DNA of 25,788 nucleotides from Halieaceae bacterium (GTDB taxonomy: Bacteria; Pseudomonadota; Gammaproteobacteria; Pseudomonadales; Halieaceae): the NCBI GenBank assembly GCA_003331685.1, contig QOPK01000010.1:1-25788 (forward strand). The letters run 5' to 3'. Made by a program: the position numbers and the translations under genes. Of the stretch, positions 23,843 through 25,788 are shown piece after piece (position 1 is the first letter of the stretch; each line of letters starts with the position of its first letter). The notes under the pieces were generated by a model, which ran no database searches, was not told the origin of the DNA, and saw nothing but the letters and a program-made list of their open reading frames with translations.

Positions 23843-25153
23843 TTACAGGTCGTAACCACGCTCGTCGTGAAGAACGATATCGAGACCCGCCGTTTCATCT
23901 TCCTGATCCACCCGCACCGACACGATGGCATTCACGGCACGCAGCAAAACCCAGCTCACAATCGCGGTGTAAGCAAAGGTCGCGGCGATGCCGGTTAGCT
24001 GAATCCCTAGCTGACCCCCGATTGTGCTCACACCATCAGAGAAACCATTACCGCTAAAAATCCCCAGAGCGGGTGAACAGAAAATACCGGCCATGAATAG
24101 TCCAAGCATGCCGCCGACACCATGTACCGGGAAGACGTCTAGGCTATCGTCAATATTCAGGCGATTCTTGAGTGTAATCGTCGCGACGTAACAGATGACA
24201 CCTGCAGAGAGACCAATCACAACAGCACCCGCCGGCCCCACCGAACCCGAGGCCGGTGTAATCGTGCCGAGCCCGGCCACCATGCCCGTCACAATTCCCA
24301 GCACAGAGGGCTTCCCGTGACGAAGCCACTCCATGGTCATCCAGGCTAGGGAGCCGCATGCCGCGGAGAGGTGGGTCACCAGCATCGCCATGGCGGCGCT
24401 GCTGTCTGCTGCCACCGCCGACCCGGCATTAAAACCAAACCAGCCCACCCACAGCATTCCCGCACCGGTCACTGTCATAGTCAGATTATGTGGGGGCATC
24501 GCCGTTGAGCCGAATCCCCTTCTTCCGCCCATTGACGTAGCCGCGATCAAGGCAGCGACACCAGCCGTAATATGGACAACAGAACCCCCGGCAAAGTCCT
24601 GAAGGCCCATGTCGCCCAGCCAGCCCCCGCCCCAGACCCAGTGACAGATCGGCGCATATACCAAGACCAGCCAAAGAGAACTGAAAATCAGCATGGCCGA
24701 AAAACGCATGCGCTCAGCAAAGCCACCAACGATGAGGGCGGGAGTAATCACTGCGAAGGTCAACTGAAACATCACAAACAGGGTTTCAGGGATAGAGCCG
24801 CTCATGCTGTCCATCGTCACCTTCGCAAGAAACAGATTGCCCAAATCGCCGATCCAAGGGCCCTGCTCGACTCCCGATGAGCCAAAAGCGAGCGTGTAAC
24901 CCACGACAAACCACAGGACAGACATCAGCGCCGTCAGCGCAAAACATTGCATGAGTACCGACAGCACATTCTTCACTCTCACCAAACCCGCATAGAAAAG
25001 GGATAGCCCCGGGATCGTCATGAACAGGACTAGCGCGGTCGAAGTCAGCATCCAGGCTGTATCAGCACCCGAAAAATCATCTGCTAGCACAGGACTGCTG
25101 ATCAGGAGAGGCAGGGCAAGAGCAATAAAAATTCGGCTGGTGTGTCCAGACAT
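23843..25153 (-). CDS. amt: Ammonium transporter (Amt/MEP/Rh family)
   Basis: This ammonium channel of about 436 residues has an N-terminal signal peptide (IFIALALPLLISSPVLADD) and then about eleven membrane spans, as in E. coli AmtB. Signature segments are PGLSLFYAGLVRVKNVLS, VHITAGVAAL with the first pore histidine, GWFGFNAGSA, and PVHGVGGMLG with the second pore histidine. The C-terminal tail ends GLDIVLHDERGYDL, like the PII-responsive tail of AmtB. The start at 25153 has AAGGA nine bases upstream; ATG 25159, two codons earlier, is nearly as good (spacing three). No glnK lies beside it in the window. A candidate sigma-54 promoter precedes it, which would fit nitrogen control. Confidence 0.93.
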   Translation of the reverse strand: MSGHTSRIFIALALPLLISSPVLADDFSGADTAWMLTSTALVLFMTIPGLSLFYAGLVRVKNVLSVLMQCFALTALMSVLWFVVGYTLAFGSSGVEQGPWIGDLGNLFLAKVTMDSMSGSIPETLFVMFQLTFAVITPALIVGGFAERMRFSAMLIFSSLWLVLVYAPICHWVWGGGWLGDMGLQDFAGGSVVHITAGVAALIAATSMGGRRGFGSTAMPPHNLTMTVTGAGMLWVGWFGFNAGSAVAADSSAAMAMLVTHLSAACGSLAWMTMEWLRHGKPSVLGIVTGMVAGLGTITPASGSVGPAGAVVIGLSAGVICYVATITLKNRLNIDDSLDVFPVHGVGGMLGLFMAGIFCSPALGIFSGNGFSDGVSTIGGQLGIQLTGIAATFAYTAIVSWVLLRAVNAIVSVRVDQEDETAGLDIVLHDERGYDL

Positions 25154-25164
25154 CGGCATTTTTC

Positions 25165-25182
25165 CTTGAGGGATACTTGAGG
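25165..25182 (-). repeat. Direct repeat in the amt leader (7-4-7 spacing)
   Basis: On the minus strand CCTCAAG-TATC-CCTCAAG is an exact 7-bp direct repeat with a 4-bp spacer, 12-29 bases upstream of the amt start. The 11-base period equals one helical turn, as in PhoB boxes, but the bases do not match the Pho consensus. Its role is unknown. Confidence 0.4.
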
Positions 25183-25188
25183 ATCTAA

Positions 25189-25204
25189 GGCGCTGAGTGT
25201 GCCA
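25189..25204 (-). promoter_or_regulatory. Candidate sigma-54 promoter of amt
   Basis: On the minus strand TGGCAC-ACTCA-GCGCC has a perfect -24 element and keeps the invariant GC of the -12 element (consensus TGGCAC-N5-TTGCA), although the two T's are replaced. The -12 GC lies about 38 bases upstream of the amt start, leaving a short leader. Ammonium transporter genes are commonly under NtrC/sigma-54 control. I did not identify NtrC sites. Confidence 0.45.
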
Positions 25205-25243
25205 CACGCCGATGCTCAAGCCCACCGGCACGCGCTGGGCCCA

Positions 25244-25272
25244 TTGAGAATCTCTCCACTCAGGATTATTCT
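25244..25272 (+). promoter_or_regulatory. Candidate sigma-70 promoter of the alkaline phosphatase gene
   Basis: TTGAGA (25244-25249, five of six consensus bases) and TATTCT (25267-25272, four of six) are separated by exactly 17 bases. Predicted transcription start is near 25279, about 25 bases before ATG 25304. No convincing PhoB box was found next to it. Confidence 0.5.
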
Positions 25273-25303
25273 CCGCCCTCTCTCACAGACGAGGCCCCGC
25301 CGC

Positions 25304-25788
25304 ATGCACAAACTTCTTTGCCTGATCATGGCGCTGACCTCCGCTCTGAGCGTTTGTGCTGAAACCGCCGCGAACAGCCGCAATCTGATTCTCATCATTG
25401 GAGACGGCTTGGACGATCAACATGTCACCATGGGCCGCAATTACTTGGTCGGTATGAGCGGCAAACTCACCCTGGATGCGATGCCGTATCGGGCATCGGT
25501 ACAAGTGGAAACTATATCCGAGCAGGGACAACCACTATACGTAGCCGATTCCGCCAATACTGCGACCTCTTTGGCGACCGGCGGTATCACCCAGATCGGC
25601 CGCATTGCGACCGACATTGAAGACAACGACCTGACCACCATTGCAGAACGGCTGCTGGACAACGGCTTCCGGGTCGGGCTGGTCACCACGTCATCACTAA
25701 CCGACGCGACGCCCGCGTCTTTCCTCGCGCATGTCTCGTCGAGAAGCTGTGAAGGCCCCGAGGAAGTACTGGGCAGCACCTATTACGG
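25304..25788 (+). CDS. Secreted alkaline phosphatase (PhoA family), 3'-truncated by the window edge
   Basis: An open frame from ATG 25304 runs off the window end after 161 codons. It begins with a signal peptide (MHKLLCLIMALTSALSVCA, cut near residue 19), so the product is periplasmic or outside the cell. It then shows alkaline-phosphatase motifs: LILIIGDGLDDQH (metal site), ADSANTATSLATG (the DSA serine nucleophile region) and VGLVTTSSLTDATPASFLAHV, matching the canonical TTTRVTHATPASFYAHV except that the His is Asp. The C-terminal metal ligands lie outside the window. It would hydrolyse phosphate monoesters to free phosphate. A GAGG sits about ten bases upstream. It is divergent from amt and near a polyphosphatase gene, so phosphate acquisition is a common theme. 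Confidence 0.88.
   Translation, partial: MHKLLCLIMALTSALSVCAETAANSRNLILIIGDGLDDQHVTMGRNYLVGMSGKLTLDAMPYRASVQVETISEQGQPLYVADSANTATSLATGGITQIGRIATDIEDNDLTTIAERLLDNGFRVGLVTTSSLTDATPASFLAHVSSRSCEGPEEVLGSTYY

Overview
The window is a gene-dense stretch of chromosome. It holds 18 protein-coding genes, two of them cut by the window edges, with no gap longer than about 255 bases. I see no tRNA, rRNA, CRISPR array, transposase or phage gene. RapA, a TatD-family nuclease, a Ppx/GppA phosphatase and an AmtB-type transporter together point to a gammaproteobacterium. The moderately GC-rich sequence and the load of lipid- and amino-acid-scavenging genes would suit a marine heterotroph such as the Halieaceae/OM60 group. 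That placement is inference from gene content, not a database match.

Layout. Bases 1-4575 (+): the 3' part of a LysR regulator, then a TatD-family metal hydrolase and rapA three bases apart. Bases 4603-16264, mostly on the minus strand: an exported DUF3604 protein, then a fatty-acyl-CoA block. This block holds a crotonase-fold isomerase/hydratase, an alpha-methylacyl-CoA racemase, an LCAD/IVD-type acyl-CoA dehydrogenase, an acyl-CoA synthetase, a divergent ACAD10/11-type phosphotransferase, a DUF3336-patatin lipase and a second acyl-CoA synthetase. The racemase, with all its catalytic residues, suggests that methyl-branched acyl chains (isoprenoid, sterol side chain or similar) are among the substrates. 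The lipase, kinase and synthetases could release, activate and prepare them.

Bases 16322-22258 (+) hold the most interesting part, a tight seven-gene operon: DUF1445 - pxpA - pxpB - pxpC - DUF4392 - D-amino-acid transaminase - alanine racemase. In mammals DUF1445 and DUF4392 are the two halves of one protein, mitochondrial D-glutamate cyclase (DGLUCY). Here they are separate genes flanking the complete ATP-dependent 5-oxoprolinase PxpABC, with enzymes that interconvert D-Glu, D-Ala and L-Ala directly downstream. The operon reads as a D-glutamate/5-oxoproline/D-alanine module. It offers two exits from D-glutamate: by transamination to 2-oxoglutarate plus D-Ala and then L-Ala, and by cyclisation to 5-oxoproline followed by ring opening to glutamate. 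Chirality is the open question, and DUF1445 is a candidate for the missing step.

Bases 22325-25788: a Ppx/GppA exopolyphosphatase (+), a convergent ammonium transporter (-) with a possible sigma-54 promoter, and the start of a secreted alkaline phosphatase (+) with a recognisable sigma-70-type promoter. Other non-coding features include a large imperfect hairpin between the divergent acyl-CoA synthetase and phosphotransferase genes, and a 19-bp perfect palindrome upstream of the DUF3604 gene.
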